Source: Paenibacillus piri (GTDB taxonomy: Bacteria > Bacillota > Bacilli > Paenibacillales > NBRC-103111). From it: a stretch of DNA of 64,000 nucleotides. A program made the translations under genes and the position numbers. Of the stretch, positions 8,439-17,186 are shown piece by piece. The notes beneath the pieces were generated by a model that saw only the letters and a list, made by a program, of their open reading frames with translations, searched no databases and had not been told where the DNA came from. The stretch spans positions 272,782 to 336,781 of the forward strand of contig NZ_SMRT01000006.1 in assembly GCF_004354045.1 (NCBI RefSeq), read 5' to 3'. Within the stretch, counting starts at the first letter, position 1; every line of letters starts with the position of its first letter.

Positions 8439-9269
8439 ATGGATCGATCGCTGAAAATGGTTGCCGCAAAATTCGCTATTGCTTGTGTCATTGCAATTAT
8501 TATCCTGATTTGGGCGGTGCCTATTATTTGGATGATTTTAAGCAGCTTCAAATCAACCCAGGCGATTATCGAACCGAGGCTGGTTGTATGGTTTAAACCG
8601 ACCTTGGACAACTATAAATTTATTTTTGAAACGCAAAATTTTTTCCAATATTTAGTTAACAGTCTGATCGTCGCAATAAGCGCTACTTTTATTTGCGTCA
8701 CGACGGGTACGCTGGCCTCGTACAGTATCGCCCGTTGGAAGACCGGCGGCAGCGTGTTTGCCAATTGGGTCATTTTCACGAAAATGGCGCCGCCTGCTAT
8801 TCTCATTATTCCCTTTTTCCTCATGTTTAAAAGCATCGGCCTGATTAACACCGTATGGGCGCTGGTCATTGCCAACATTACGTTCAATATTCCATTTGTC
8901 ATCTGGACGATGCGCGGGTTTTTCGACGAGCTGCCTGAGGAGATGGAAGAAGCGGCGCTGATTGACGGATGTACGCGGTTGGAAGCGTTTTGGCGCATCT
9001 CGCTGCCGGTTGCCCGTTCGGGGTTAATTACGACCAGCATTTTCTGCTTCCTGTTCGTATGGAACGAATACTTATTCGGGCTTACGCTGGCGCTTTCCGA
9101 GAAAAGCAAAACGCTGCCCGTGGCCACCGGCGATTTTATAACCGGTTATTCGATCAACTGGGGTCCGGTATTCGGCTCCGGGAGCTTAATTTTGTTGCCT
9201 GCATTTATCATGGTGTTGTTCTTGCAGCGTTATATCGTACAAGGCTTGACCGTAGGTGCAGTTAAATAG
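8439..9269 (+). CDS. Carbohydrate ABC transporter permease, MalG type
   Basis: A 276-residue six-helix permease. Its EAA loop reads EEAALIDGCTRLEAFWRI followed by SLPVA at about residues 170-195, and it has the usual C-terminal VQGLTVGAVK. The ATG at 8439 was chosen because GAGGGGGG lies 8 bases upstream and translation then begins MDRSLKMVAAKF; the frame is open to 8412 inside the preceding gene. It forms the heterodimeric channel with the MalF-type protein; an ATPase is not encoded in the window. Confidence 0.92.
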   Translation: MDRSLKMVAAKFAIACVIAIIILIWAVPIIWMILSSFKSTQAIIEPRLVVWFKPTLDNYKFIFETQNFFQYLVNSLIVAISATFICVTTGTLASYSIARWKTGGSVFANWVIFTKMAPPAILIIPFFLMFKSIGLINTVWALVIANITFNIPFVIWTMRGFFDELPEEMEEAALIDGCTRLEAFWRISLPVARSGLITTSIFCFLFVWNEYLFGLTLALSEKSKTLPVATGDFITGYSINWGPVFGSGSLILLPAFIMVLFLQRYIVQGLTVGAVK

Positions 9270-9304
9270 ATGCAGCAAAACCAAATTTATGGAGGGGTTC
9301 GAAA

Positions 9305-10636
9305 ATGAAATATGCAAGAGGCAGAAAAGCATTAGCTTTATCGTTGGTAACCATGATGGCAATCATGAGCGCTTGCTCGTCCGATGGCGGCGGCAAACCG
9401 GCAGACAAAGGCAGCGCCGATAGCGGTAAAGCGGCCGGAGATGCGCAGAAAGCGCGGGAAATTACAATTTTCACCCGTACCGGTCCGGATACAAGCGATT
9501 ATGTGAAGGAGCAGGCTAAAGAATTCACCAAACTTACCGGCGTCAAGGTAAATTTCACGGAGCAAGGCGCGAGCAACTATTTCACCAACTTAACGAATCA
9601 ATTGGTCGGCGGAACCGATGCTTTTGATTTGGCGACTACCAACAACACATATGTAGCCCCGCTTGCCGAAGCCGGAGCGATTGAGCCGTTCGACGAATAT
9701 ATGAAAAAGTTTGATCCGAACTTCGACTGGAAGGACGTGGCTTTCCAATACAAGTATAAGGATAAAACGATAGCCATGCCTTATAACTTAAGCATTCATA
9801 TGTTTTACTACCGTTCCGACCTGATTCCGAATCCGCCGCAAACGTGGGAGGAATTTGTGGAAGAAGCGAAAAAATGGACGAAATCCAAAAATCCGAGCTC
9901 TCCGACGCAATTCGGCGCTTCCTGGACCGCTTTGTCCGGCTCAGAACAGCCGAAAGTATTCTACTCGATGATGTGGTCGTACGGCGGGGAAATTGTCAAA
10001 GACGGTAAGGCGGGCATCGGCTCGGAAGGCGCGATTAAGGCAGGGGAAATTTGGCAGTCGATGATGAAAGACGGGCTTCTTCCGAAAGATACGCCGAACT
10101 GGGGTTATTCCAACGTCTTCGACGCATTGAAAACAGGGACGATTGCGATGGCGGCTCCGATGTGGAGCGCGGCTTACACGGAAATTAAGAAAAGCGACAG
10201 CCCGTTCAAAGATAAAATCAAAATCGCTGTCGTTCCGGGCGTCAAACAGGCGGACGGCAAAATTTTGCGTACTCCGTTGTACCATTCCTGGTCGTTGATC
10301 ATGAACAAAAACGCGAAAAACAAAGAAGACTCCGCTAAATTCGTCGAGTTCATGACCAGTAAAGAAGGGGCTATGCGCCAAGCGAAGCTGGGCGGATTGC
10401 CGATCCGGTATTCTGTTTTGCAGGATCCGTCGCTGCAGCCTCGCGAGTTTTACGATACGGTCATGGAATCGCTTAAGGTGGGCAGAGACGAACCGCTGGT
10501 TCCCTACTACTTGAAGCAGCATGATTTGATGAATACGGTGCTCTCCGGCATTATGACCGGAACGATCAAGCCGGATGTGGCATTGAAAGGCGCAGAGAAG
10601 GAACTGCAAGCGTTAATCGACAGCAATAAAAAATAA
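9305..10636 (+). CDS. Extracellular sugar-binding lipoprotein, MalE type
   Basis: A 443-residue solute-binding protein. The signal peptide ends in a lipobox-like SAC, and a Gly/Ser/Ala-rich linker precedes the binding fold (REITIFTRTGPDTSDYVKEQ at about residue 50). It has the size and domain plan of family-1 extracellular solute-binding proteins. GGAGGGG sits 8 bases before the ATG. It belongs to the MalF/MalG pair just upstream, and its gene leads directly into the catabolic genes, which places the ligand among that pathway's substrates. Confidence 0.9.
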   Translation: MKYARGRKALALSLVTMMAIMSACSSDGGGKPADKGSADSGKAAGDAQKAREITIFTRTGPDTSDYVKEQAKEFTKLTGVKVNFTEQGASNYFTNLTNQLVGGTDAFDLATTNNTYVAPLAEAGAIEPFDEYMKKFDPNFDWKDVAFQYKYKDKTIAMPYNLSIHMFYYRSDLIPNPPQTWEEFVEEAKKWTKSKNPSSPTQFGASWTALSGSEQPKVFYSMMWSYGGEIVKDGKAGIGSEGAIKAGEIWQSMMKDGLLPKDTPNWGYSNVFDALKTGTIAMAAPMWSAAYTEIKKSDSPFKDKIKIAVVPGVKQADGKILRTPLYHSWSLIMNKNAKNKEDSAKFVEFMTSKEGAMRQAKLGGLPIRYSVLQDPSLQPREFYDTVMESLKVGRDEPLVPYYLKQHDLMNTVLSGIMTGTIKPDVALKGAEKELQALIDSNKK

Positions 10637-10659
10637 AGCGCAGGCTAAGGAGCAAAACG

Positions 10660-11697
10660 ATGGTTCATGTATACGGCCGGAGCGGTAAAAGGGATCTGAT
10701 TGAACATGTTGCGGATATTCGGCAGCTGGCCGGATTTCAACGCATGCAGCTAGTTCAGGGGAAGGGCAAAGGCAGCGAGATCATTCAAGTCCGCAATGGC
10801 TCCGGTCTGCAGTTCCAAATCGCAGTTGACCGTGCCTTCGATATCGGAATGTGCGAGATTCACGGCATTCCAGTCGCCTGGTTGTCGCAGAACGGGCCCG
10901 TCTCTCCATTTTTTTACGAAAAGGACGAGTGGAACCGTAGCTTTGAAGGCGGGCTGCTGGCGACATGCGGTTTGACGACGATGGGCAAGCCGAGTGTGGA
11001 CGAGGGCCGGTCCTTCGGGCCGCACGGGCGCATTTCGTCAACCCCGGCTGAGCTTCTGCAGTCGGAAGGGCGCTGGAACGACGGTCAATACGAGCTTATA
11101 TTCCGGGGGCTTGTCCGGGAAAGCAGCGTAGGCGGGGAAAACCTGACCATGGAGCGGACGATCGTTACCCGGCTTGGCGACAATAGGATTCACATCACCG
11201 ACAAGGTGACGAATGAATCGTTCCGGCAGGTTGAGCATTTGATGATGCATCATTTCAACTTCGGGTTTCCGCTTATTGGCGATAGCTGCGCGATCGATAT
11301 TCCGCCCGGCCCGAAACGATGGATCAACGGAGAAGGCCCGACCGACGGTTGGAACGGATTCCCCGCCCCTGTGGAGAACGGGCGGCCTACCGTTATGGTC
11401 CATGAAGATGTGCAGGCTCATGAGGGGAGCGTGCAGGTACGCATAAGCAATACAGTCATCCATAACGGCCAAGAAAGCAAGCTCGCCGTCAAGCTTGGCT
11501 ATGATAAAACGGCAAGCCCGTATTTGACCCAATGGAAGCATCCCGGAAAAGGCGTCTATGTGCTGGGCATCGAGCCCGGCAATGCGACAACCGAAGGCCG
11601 TGCCGTGCACCGTCAACGGGGAACGCTGCCGATACTCGCTCCGGGCGAGCAAAAAACGTATACGTTCTGTATCGAATTTCAGTTGGGAGGGGTATAA
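10660..11697 (+). CDS. DUF4432 (aldose 1-epimerase-like) family protein
   Basis: A 345-residue cytosolic protein that looks like the DUF4432 branch of the galactose-mutarotase superfamily. Features include DRAFDIG near residue 57, GPHGR near 124 and HHFNFGFPLIG near 200. Its His and Glu residues are placed as in sugar-binding beta-sandwich enzymes. DUF4432 members usually sit in carbohydrate-catabolism operons, and mutarotase-like activity on an unusual or modified sugar is the usual guess; the exact reaction is unknown. It lies 23 bases after the binding-protein gene. Its stop is 2 bases before the apparent ATT start of the sulfatase, so the two are probably translationally coupled. Confidence 0.82.
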   Translation: MVHVYGRSGKRDLIEHVADIRQLAGFQRMQLVQGKGKGSEIIQVRNGSGLQFQIAVDRAFDIGMCEIHGIPVAWLSQNGPVSPFFYEKDEWNRSFEGGLLATCGLTTMGKPSVDEGRSFGPHGRISSTPAELLQSEGRWNDGQYELIFRGLVRESSVGGENLTMERTIVTRLGDNRIHITDKVTNESFRQVEHLMMHHFNFGFPLIGDSCAIDIPPGPKRWINGEGPTDGWNGFPAPVENGRPTVMVHEDVQAHEGSVQVRISNTVIHNGQESKLAVKLGYDKTASPYLTQWKHPGKGVYVLGIEPGNATTEGRAVHRQRGTLPILAPGEQKTYTFCIEFQLGGV

Positions 11698-11699
11698 CA

Positions 11700-13409
11700 A
11701 TTAACGTCATTTGCATCTTGGTAGATACGTTGCGGCGCGATCATTTGGGCTGCTACGGAAATTCAACGATTGACACCCCTAACCTGGATCGGTTTGCCGA
11801 AAACAGCGCTCTTTTTAACAATGCGTACATCGGTTCTTACCCGTGTATGCCCGCGCGCCAGGATTTGTGGACAGGGCAATTGAATTTCTTGTGGCGAGGC
11901 TGGTCTCCCTTGGAACATGACCGGTCGGATATGATCACGCTGTTAACCGAGCATAAGAAGAACACCATGCTGATCACGGACCATTATCATCTGTGGCAGT
12001 ACGGGTCCGGCAATTATCACTTTTCATTTAACGGACTGGAGATGATCCGCGGTCAGGAAATGGACAATTGGATCACCAGCCCGGATATTCCGGTCGAATA
12101 TCCGGCGGATAGAGAGAAACTGAACCGCAATTGGCCGCAATATGTACGGAACACGGCGCATTTTCGCAAGGAAGAAGATTATTTTGCGGCACAAGTGTTC
12201 CAGAAATCGATCGATTGGATCGATCAAAACAAAAACTTGTCCGATTTTTTCCTGATGATCGATTGTTTCGACCCGCACGAACCGTTTGATCCGCCGCCCG
12301 GATATGCGGAGAAATATAATCCGGGATATACAGGGGATTCTGTCATCTGGCCGAAGTACGGGGATGCCGACCGCTTGACGCCCGAAGAGCTGCAGCAGGT
12401 TCACGCTCTGTACTGCGGCGAAGTCAGCTTTGTCGACCGTTGGTTCGGGAAATTTTACGACAAGCTGGAGCAACTGGGACTGCTCGACAATACGATGGTC
12501 ATTGTGACCAGCGATCACGGTTTCCTGTTCGGGGAGCATAACTGGCTCGGGAAGCATGCGAGATTATTGTTCCAGGATATTGCGAGAACGCCGCTGTTGA
12601 TTCATCATCCGAAAATCAAGTCGGGCGCTGTGTACGAGCAGTTGGTGCAGATGGCCGATTTGACGCCGACGATCCTGCAAAGCATGGGCGTTCAAACACC
12701 TGTGCATATGCACGGACAAAGCCTTGCTCCGTTATGGGAGCAGGAGGAGGACGCTTCGTCCGGGACGGAACGAACGCAGGACGTGTCGCAACGCATGCTA
12801 ACGAACGAATTACATGACGGTGTGAAGGAAAAGTCGGGGGACAAATCGAAAGAACGAGAACGCTCGCAGGACGCGCCTCAGGCGGGCAGCGTATCGGCCG
12901 CTGCCGTCGTTCCGGCGGCAGGGGATATCCGCTCGCGCCGGGAGCTGATCTTTGGCGTATTCGGCGGGCCTGTGTATTGTACGGACGGGGAGTGGCTGCT
13001 GGTGAAGAAACCGCTGCCCGGCAACTCTCCGCTCTATTGGTATACAAGGTCGCATTATAACAACTGGGATTTCGGCCAACAAAATTTGTATGCCGACAGC
13101 CGGGAGCGGCTGAAGCAGTGGGACGGCGAGCGTTTTCCGACGCAGTATGAGCATGCGCATCCGGGCCATGCCGCTCCAAGGCTGATCCGTCAGGAGAGCG
13201 ACCTGAGGTCGTCACCTTCGGTGGCGCATGACGAACTGTACCGCATCGCCGACGATCATGCACAGCTGCACGATTTGGCAAGCGATCGGCCTGATGTTGT
13301 GGAACGGCTGAAGCAGGGAATACGCGACAGGCTCGCGTATATCGCCGCACCGCAGGAGCAGCTTCAGCGGTTGGGCTTAAGCCAGGCGGAAGCGGATTCC
13401 GGGAATTGA
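11700..13409 (+). CDS. Type I (formylglycine-dependent) sulfatase, cytoplasmic, apparent ATT start
   Basis: A ~569-residue alkaline-phosphatase-superfamily sulfatase. Metal-site residues are in LVDTLRRDHLG (Asp9, Asp14). The CMPAR motif has Cys49 as the residue converted to formylglycine. TSDHG lies at about 270-274 and GKHAR just after. There is no signal peptide, so it should act in the cytosol on an imported sulfate ester; a phosphonate-monoester hydrolase is a less likely alternative. No ATG, GTG or TTG precedes the first beta strand in a sensible place. ATT at 11700, 9 bases after GGGAGG, fits best; ATA at 11694 is possible. A TTG at 11718 would delete the first strand. Residues ~345-410 form an unusual hydrophilic Glu/Ser/Lys-rich insert. 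Confidence 0.85.
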   Translation: MNVICILVDTLRRDHLGCYGNSTIDTPNLDRFAENSALFNNAYIGSYPCMPARQDLWTGQLNFLWRGWSPLEHDRSDMITLLTEHKKNTMLITDHYHLWQYGSGNYHFSFNGLEMIRGQEMDNWITSPDIPVEYPADREKLNRNWPQYVRNTAHFRKEEDYFAAQVFQKSIDWIDQNKNLSDFFLMIDCFDPHEPFDPPPGYAEKYNPGYTGDSVIWPKYGDADRLTPEELQQVHALYCGEVSFVDRWFGKFYDKLEQLGLLDNTMVIVTSDHGFLFGEHNWLGKHARLLFQDIARTPLLIHHPKIKSGAVYEQLVQMADLTPTILQSMGVQTPVHMHGQSLAPLWEQEEDASSGTERTQDVSQRMLTNELHDGVKEKSGDKSKERERSQDAPQAGSVSAAAVVPAAGDIRSRRELIFGVFGGPVYCTDGEWLLVKKPLPGNSPLYWYTRSHYNNWDFGQQNLYADSRERLKQWDGERFPTQYEHAHPGHAAPRLIRQESDLRSSPSVAHDELYRIADDHAQLHDLASDRPDVVERLKQGIRDRLAYIAAPQEQLQRLGLSQAEADSGN

Positions 13410-13424
13410 GGCTGAGAGTGCGCT

Positions 13425-13673
13425 ATGGATATCAAAATGTGCTGCACCAATTTGGATTTGTTCGCCGGTGAGAGCGCCGGAAAAGCGGCGGCCGGAATCA
13501 TCGCCGGACAGTGCGCCCCTGCAACGGCAGGCTCCCATGGAGTCAACAAAGAGAAGGCGGACCTTGAAGTCGAGGAGGTCCGCTGCCTCGGATATTGTTA
13601 CTGGTGTCCGCAAGGCTTAATGGCGCTGGTAGACGGCATTTTAGTTAGAGACAACGACAACCACGGGGAGTGA
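13425..13673 (+). CDS. Small cysteine-rich DUF1450 (YuzB-like) protein
   Basis: An 82-residue protein. It has CCTNLDLF at residues 6-13 and, near the C-terminus, CLGYCYWC followed by ALVDGILV. This is the pattern of DUF1450/YuzB: a CxxNL start, then CLxYCxxC and ALVxGxxV. A ~35-residue Ala/Gly-rich middle segment is longer than in YuzB. Four conserved cysteines suggest a redox or metal-binding thioredoxin/ferredoxin-like fold. It sits between the sulfatase and the PHP-type gene and overlaps the latter's possible GTG start, so it is part of the operon. The role is unknown; electron transfer or metal delivery to a pathway enzyme is speculation. Confidence 0.7.
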   Translation: MDIKMCCTNLDLFAGESAGKAAAGIIAGQCAPATAGSHGVNKEKADLEVEEVRCLGYCYWCPQGLMALVDGILVRDNDNHGE

Positions 13674-13681
13674 GAGATTGT

Positions 13682-15190
13682 ATGAATTTATACTGGGGAG
13701 ACTTGCACAATCATTGCGGCATTACGTATGGTTTCGGCAGCCTGGAGAATGCTTTGGCGGCCGCCAAAGAACAGCTCGATTTCTGCGCTATCATCGGTCA
13801 CGCCATGTGGCCGGATATGCCGGAAAGAACGGAGGAGCTGGAGTTTCTGGTCGATTTCCATTTGAAAGGATTCGCGAAGCTGCGGAATAACTGGGAAGGC
13901 GTGCGCGATACGGTCAAAGCATGGAATGTTCCTCATGAATTCGTTACGTTCCAAGGCTACGAAATTCATTCCAGCGAATTCGGCGATCACCATATTCTGT
14001 CGACATCGGACGAGCTGCCGTTGATTCAAGCGAATTCTCCGGCTGAGCTTGTATCGAGTCTGGCCCCTCTGTCCGTGATCGCCGTTCCCCACCATGTGGG
14101 TTATACCCCCGGTTACAGGGGCGCGAACTGGGATGCCTTTTCCGAGAGCATAAGCCCGGTCGTCGAAGTGTTTTCCAAACACGGAAGCAGCATGTCCGAT
14201 TCAAGCCCCTACACCTACCTGCATACGATGGGACCGAGAGATTCCCGCAATACGATTGTTTCGGCCATTCAACGCGGAAAAAGATTCAGCTTTGCCGGAT
14301 CGACCGACCATCATGCCGGATATCCGGGCTCTTTCGGGGACGGCCGGGTTGCCGTATTGGCGGCGGAAAAAACGCGCGAATCGATTTGGGAAGCATTGCT
14401 GGCACGCCGCACTTATGCGGTGACCGGCGATAAAATTGCCTGTCACTTTACGGTCAATGGAGCGATTTTCGGCAGTGAAGTAAATGATACCGGGCGCAGG
14501 CAGCTTCTGCTGGATGTAACGGCTTGCGACGGGATTGAAAAAGTGACGGTATACAAGAACGGTATCGTATGGAATATCGTGAACGGCATTAGCGGTGCCG
14601 GTCTTAAAACCGTTCGTCCGGCTCAGAGGGGTACTTATAAAGTGCGCGTAGAGATGGGCTGGGGCGAGAGTAAAGACGGCTTTAAGTGGCAGGGAAGCGC
14701 TCGTCTGGACGGGGGCGAGGTCAAATCCGTAGAAACCTGCTTCCGTGGACAAAGCGTACTGGCGCCATCGCCGGAGATGCGGGAAAACCCGAATATCAAT
14801 GCGCTGGATAACAGGCTCATTTCCACATCGTCCGACGGGGCCGAATGGACCTGCACCACCTTTAAAAACCCGTCGACGCTGCATCCGCAGACCGCCGCCC
14901 TCATTTTTGAAATCGACGGCGATGTTGACAGCCGGCTATCGGTCGAAGTAAACGGCCAAACCTTTGCTTATACGATTGGCGAACTGATTACTGGCAGCCG
15001 TTCTTCCCATCTGCAGCCTTACAATTCCGAAGCGGTGCTCTTCCATCGCGCTGTTCCGGAGCATGAATACCGTTTTCAGGGCGAATGGTCGGACGAAGAG
15101 AAAGAAACGGACTGCGATGCTTATCATGTGGAAATTAAGCAGTGGAACGGACAGTATGCCTGGATTTCTCCTGTGTTTGTAAAGGCGTGA
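13682..15190 (+). CDS. PHP/DUF3604-like metal-dependent hydrolase
   Basis: A 502-residue protein. It opens with the metal-binding motif WGDLHNHCG (residues 5-13), followed by IIGHAMWPD (~residue 37), VPHHVGY (~140) and STDHHAGYPG (~208). This His/Asp spacing is that of the PHP/DUF3604 amidohydrolase-like fold. A C-terminal beta-rich domain follows from about residue 250. The ATG at 13682 was chosen (GGGGAG 11 bases upstream, product starts MNLYWGD); a GTG at 13670 is the alternative. DUF3604-type proteins are poorly characterised metal-dependent phosphoesterase-like enzymes, and their occurrence with sulfatases in sugar loci suggests action on a modified sugar. No secretion signal is visible. 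Confidence 0.75.
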   Translation: MNLYWGDLHNHCGITYGFGSLENALAAAKEQLDFCAIIGHAMWPDMPERTEELEFLVDFHLKGFAKLRNNWEGVRDTVKAWNVPHEFVTFQGYEIHSSEFGDHHILSTSDELPLIQANSPAELVSSLAPLSVIAVPHHVGYTPGYRGANWDAFSESISPVVEVFSKHGSSMSDSSPYTYLHTMGPRDSRNTIVSAIQRGKRFSFAGSTDHHAGYPGSFGDGRVAVLAAEKTRESIWEALLARRTYAVTGDKIACHFTVNGAIFGSEVNDTGRRQLLLDVTACDGIEKVTVYKNGIVWNIVNGISGAGLKTVRPAQRGTYKVRVEMGWGESKDGFKWQGSARLDGGEVKSVETCFRGQSVLAPSPEMRENPNINALDNRLISTSSDGAEWTCTTFKNPSTLHPQTAALIFEIDGDVDSRLSVEVNGQTFAYTIGELITGSRSSHLQPYNSEAVLFHRAVPEHEYRFQGEWSDEEKETDCDAYHVEIKQWNGQYAWISPVFVKA

Positions 15191-15999
15191 TGAATCCGGT
15201 GCATGCAAAGAACAGATGGAGCATGATGGAAGCTGCAATGGAAACGGACGGGAGCAAGGATGCCGGCCTCGGCAGCTCTGTGCAGGGGCTGCACCTGACT
15301 GTTGTTAAACATAATGAGGACATGTCGCAGGCGGCCGCCGAAAGGGTGCTGGCTCAGTTGGCCCAGCGCCCGGACAGCGTGCTGGGCCTTGCAACCGGCG
15401 GTACTCCGGTCGGCTTGTACCGCCAGCTGCAGGAGCGAAAAGCCGATCTGTCCAAGGCAGCGCTGTTTAATTTGGATGAATACTATCCTCTGCCCCGGCG
15501 CCATCCGCAAAGCTTTTTTCAATTTATGAAAGGGCATGTGTACGATCCGTTAATGCCATTAAGCTATGATATTCCGAATGGGGAAGCGGAGGACGTGGAG
15601 CGGGAGTGCACGCGTTACGAGACGGCGATCCGCAGCGCCGGAGGGATCGATCTTCAGGTGCTGGGGGTCGGAAGGAACGGTCATATCGGCTTCAATGAGC
15701 CGGGAACGCCGTTCACGTCAAGAACCCGGATTGTCGCTTTGAAGCGGGAAACGATGGAGGATAACGCCCGCTTCTTCGGAGATATCGGTTTGGTGCCGAA
15801 GCGAGCGATTACAATGGGCATCGGCACGATTCTGGAAGCGCGATCGATCCTGCTGTTGGCCAGCGGAGCGGCAAAAGCGGAGGCGCTGTACCAATTGTTG
15901 AAAGGGGACGTATCGCCGGACGTTCCGGTTACGGCGCTGCGCCTGCATCCGTCGGTGCACGTGATTGCGGATGAACAAGCAGCCTCCTTGCTGGAATGA
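15190..15999 (+). CDS. nagB: Glucosamine-6-phosphate deaminase (NagB family)
   Basis: Catalyses glucosamine-6-phosphate to fructose-6-phosphate plus ammonia in the cytosol. Family motifs are LGLATGGTPVGLYRQL, FNLDEYYPL (catalytic Asp/Glu region) and GVGRNGHIGFNEPG (catalytic His). The ATG at 15190 overlaps the preceding TGA as TGATG, supporting coupling. It gives a 269-residue protein with a longer N-terminus than usual NagB; ATGs at 15223 or 15238 are alternatives. Its place inside a sulfatase/Gfo/Idh/MocA operon, not beside nagA, suggests the pathway yields an amino-sugar phosphate, or that this paralogue acts on a related substrate such as an AgaS/FrlB-like one (inference). Confidence 0.85.
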   Translation: MNPVHAKNRWSMMEAAMETDGSKDAGLGSSVQGLHLTVVKHNEDMSQAAAERVLAQLAQRPDSVLGLATGGTPVGLYRQLQERKADLSKAALFNLDEYYPLPRRHPQSFFQFMKGHVYDPLMPLSYDIPNGEAEDVERECTRYETAIRSAGGIDLQVLGVGRNGHIGFNEPGTPFTSRTRIVALKRETMEDNARFFGDIGLVPKRAITMGIGTILEARSILLLASGAAKAEALYQLLKGDVSPDVPVTALRLHPSVHVIADEQAASLLE

Positions 16000-16054
16000 A
16001 GCCGGCATTTGAATCCAGGCGCAGGCGGTCTTAGACGGAGGGGGGTATTCTCAT

Positions 16055-17137
16055 ATGGAAAAACAATTGCGGGTCGGCATTATCGGCTGCGGCGGCATTG
16101 CCAATGCCAAACATATGCCGAGTCTTGCCAAGCTGCCTCAAGTGGAGCTGGCCGCGTTCGCAAACCGGACACCGGATAAAGCCCGCTTGGCGGCCCAATC
16201 CTTCGGTTCGGCGGATGCGAAGGTGTATGCGGATTACCGCGAATTGCTCGAGGACCGGACCATAGACGTTGTCCATGTTTGCACCAGCAACGATACGCAT
16301 GCGGAAATAGCTATAGCTGCTTTGGCCGCAGGCAAGCATGTGATGTGCGAAAAGCCGATGGCTAAAACGACAGCGGAAGCGAGACGAATGGTCGAGGCGG
16401 CGAAACGATCCGGTAAAAAGCTGACGATCAGTTATAACAACCGGTACCGGCCGGACTCGCAGTACTTGTACCAGATGTGCCGCAATCAAGATTTGGGGCA
16501 TATTTATTGGGCCAAAGCCTACGCGCTGCGGCGCAGGGGCGTTCCGACCTGGGGAGCGTTTCTCAGCAAGGAGAAGCAGGGCGGCGGACCGCTCCTCGAC
16601 ATCGGGACCCACTCGCTGGATTTGGCCTTGTGGATGATGGATAACTATAAGCCGAAAACCGTGCTGGGTACGGCATTTCATCAATTGGGAAAGCAGCCGA
16701 ATGCCGCCAATCCTTACGGATCATGGGACCCTTCCAGGTTCACCGTAGAAGATTCGGCTTTGGCCATGATTACGATGGACAATGGAGCTACGGTGACGCT
16801 GGAGGCGAGCTGGGCGTTGAACATCGTACACGAAGGCACGGGCAAAGTGACGTTGTGCGGTACGGCGGCCGGTGCCGACATGTGGGACGGCTTGACGATC
16901 AATGGGGAAAAATACGGCAAGCTGTATACGACTCGCATCCATCTGGAGGATGTAGGAGTACCCTTCTACGAGACACGGAAAGAGAGCCCGGCCGATTTGG
17001 AAGCCCGGTTGTGGATCGAGGCGATTTTAAACGACCGGGAACCGGTTGTTCAGCCCGAGCAGGCGCTGGTCGTACAGGAAATACTGGAAGCGATCTATGT
17101 TTCAGCGGAAACCGGGCAAGCGGTTAATTTTGAATGA
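16055..17137 (+). CDS. Gfo/Idh/MocA family oxidoreductase, trio 2 member A
   Basis: A 360-residue NAD(P)-dependent sugar oxidoreductase with GCGGIA at residues 11-16, EKP at 99-101 and DIGTHSLDLALWMMDNYKP in the second domain. It is the paralogue of the protein at 2631: same motif numbering and 64/101 identical residues at the N-terminus by hand count. GGAGGGGGG precedes the ATG. It opens the second three-gene set, downstream of nagB by 55 bases. The strong similarity to trio 1 implies the same chemistry on a related substrate. Confidence 0.9.
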   Translation: MEKQLRVGIIGCGGIANAKHMPSLAKLPQVELAAFANRTPDKARLAAQSFGSADAKVYADYRELLEDRTIDVVHVCTSNDTHAEIAIAALAAGKHVMCEKPMAKTTAEARRMVEAAKRSGKKLTISYNNRYRPDSQYLYQMCRNQDLGHIYWAKAYALRRRGVPTWGAFLSKEKQGGGPLLDIGTHSLDLALWMMDNYKPKTVLGTAFHQLGKQPNAANPYGSWDPSRFTVEDSALAMITMDNGATVTLEASWALNIVHEGTGKVTLCGTAAGADMWDGLTINGEKYGKLYTTRIHLEDVGVPFYETRKESPADLEARLWIEAILNDREPVVQPEQALVVQEILEAIYVSAETGQAVNFE

Positions 17138-17186
17138 TGATTCTGGCTGCTTTGCGTCAATATGCGAAGCGATAAGGGGAATGGTT

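Noticed and set aside
11532..11699. N-terminal extension of the sulfatase frame starting MEASRKRR
   Set aside because: It overlaps the end of the DUF4432 gene in another frame, is Arg-rich and not sulfatase-like; the real start is near 11700.
12616..13350. 244-residue frame opposite the sulfatase
   Set aside because: Pro/Arg/Cys-rich translation of a GC-rich region with no ribosome site; the sulfatase reading is unambiguous.
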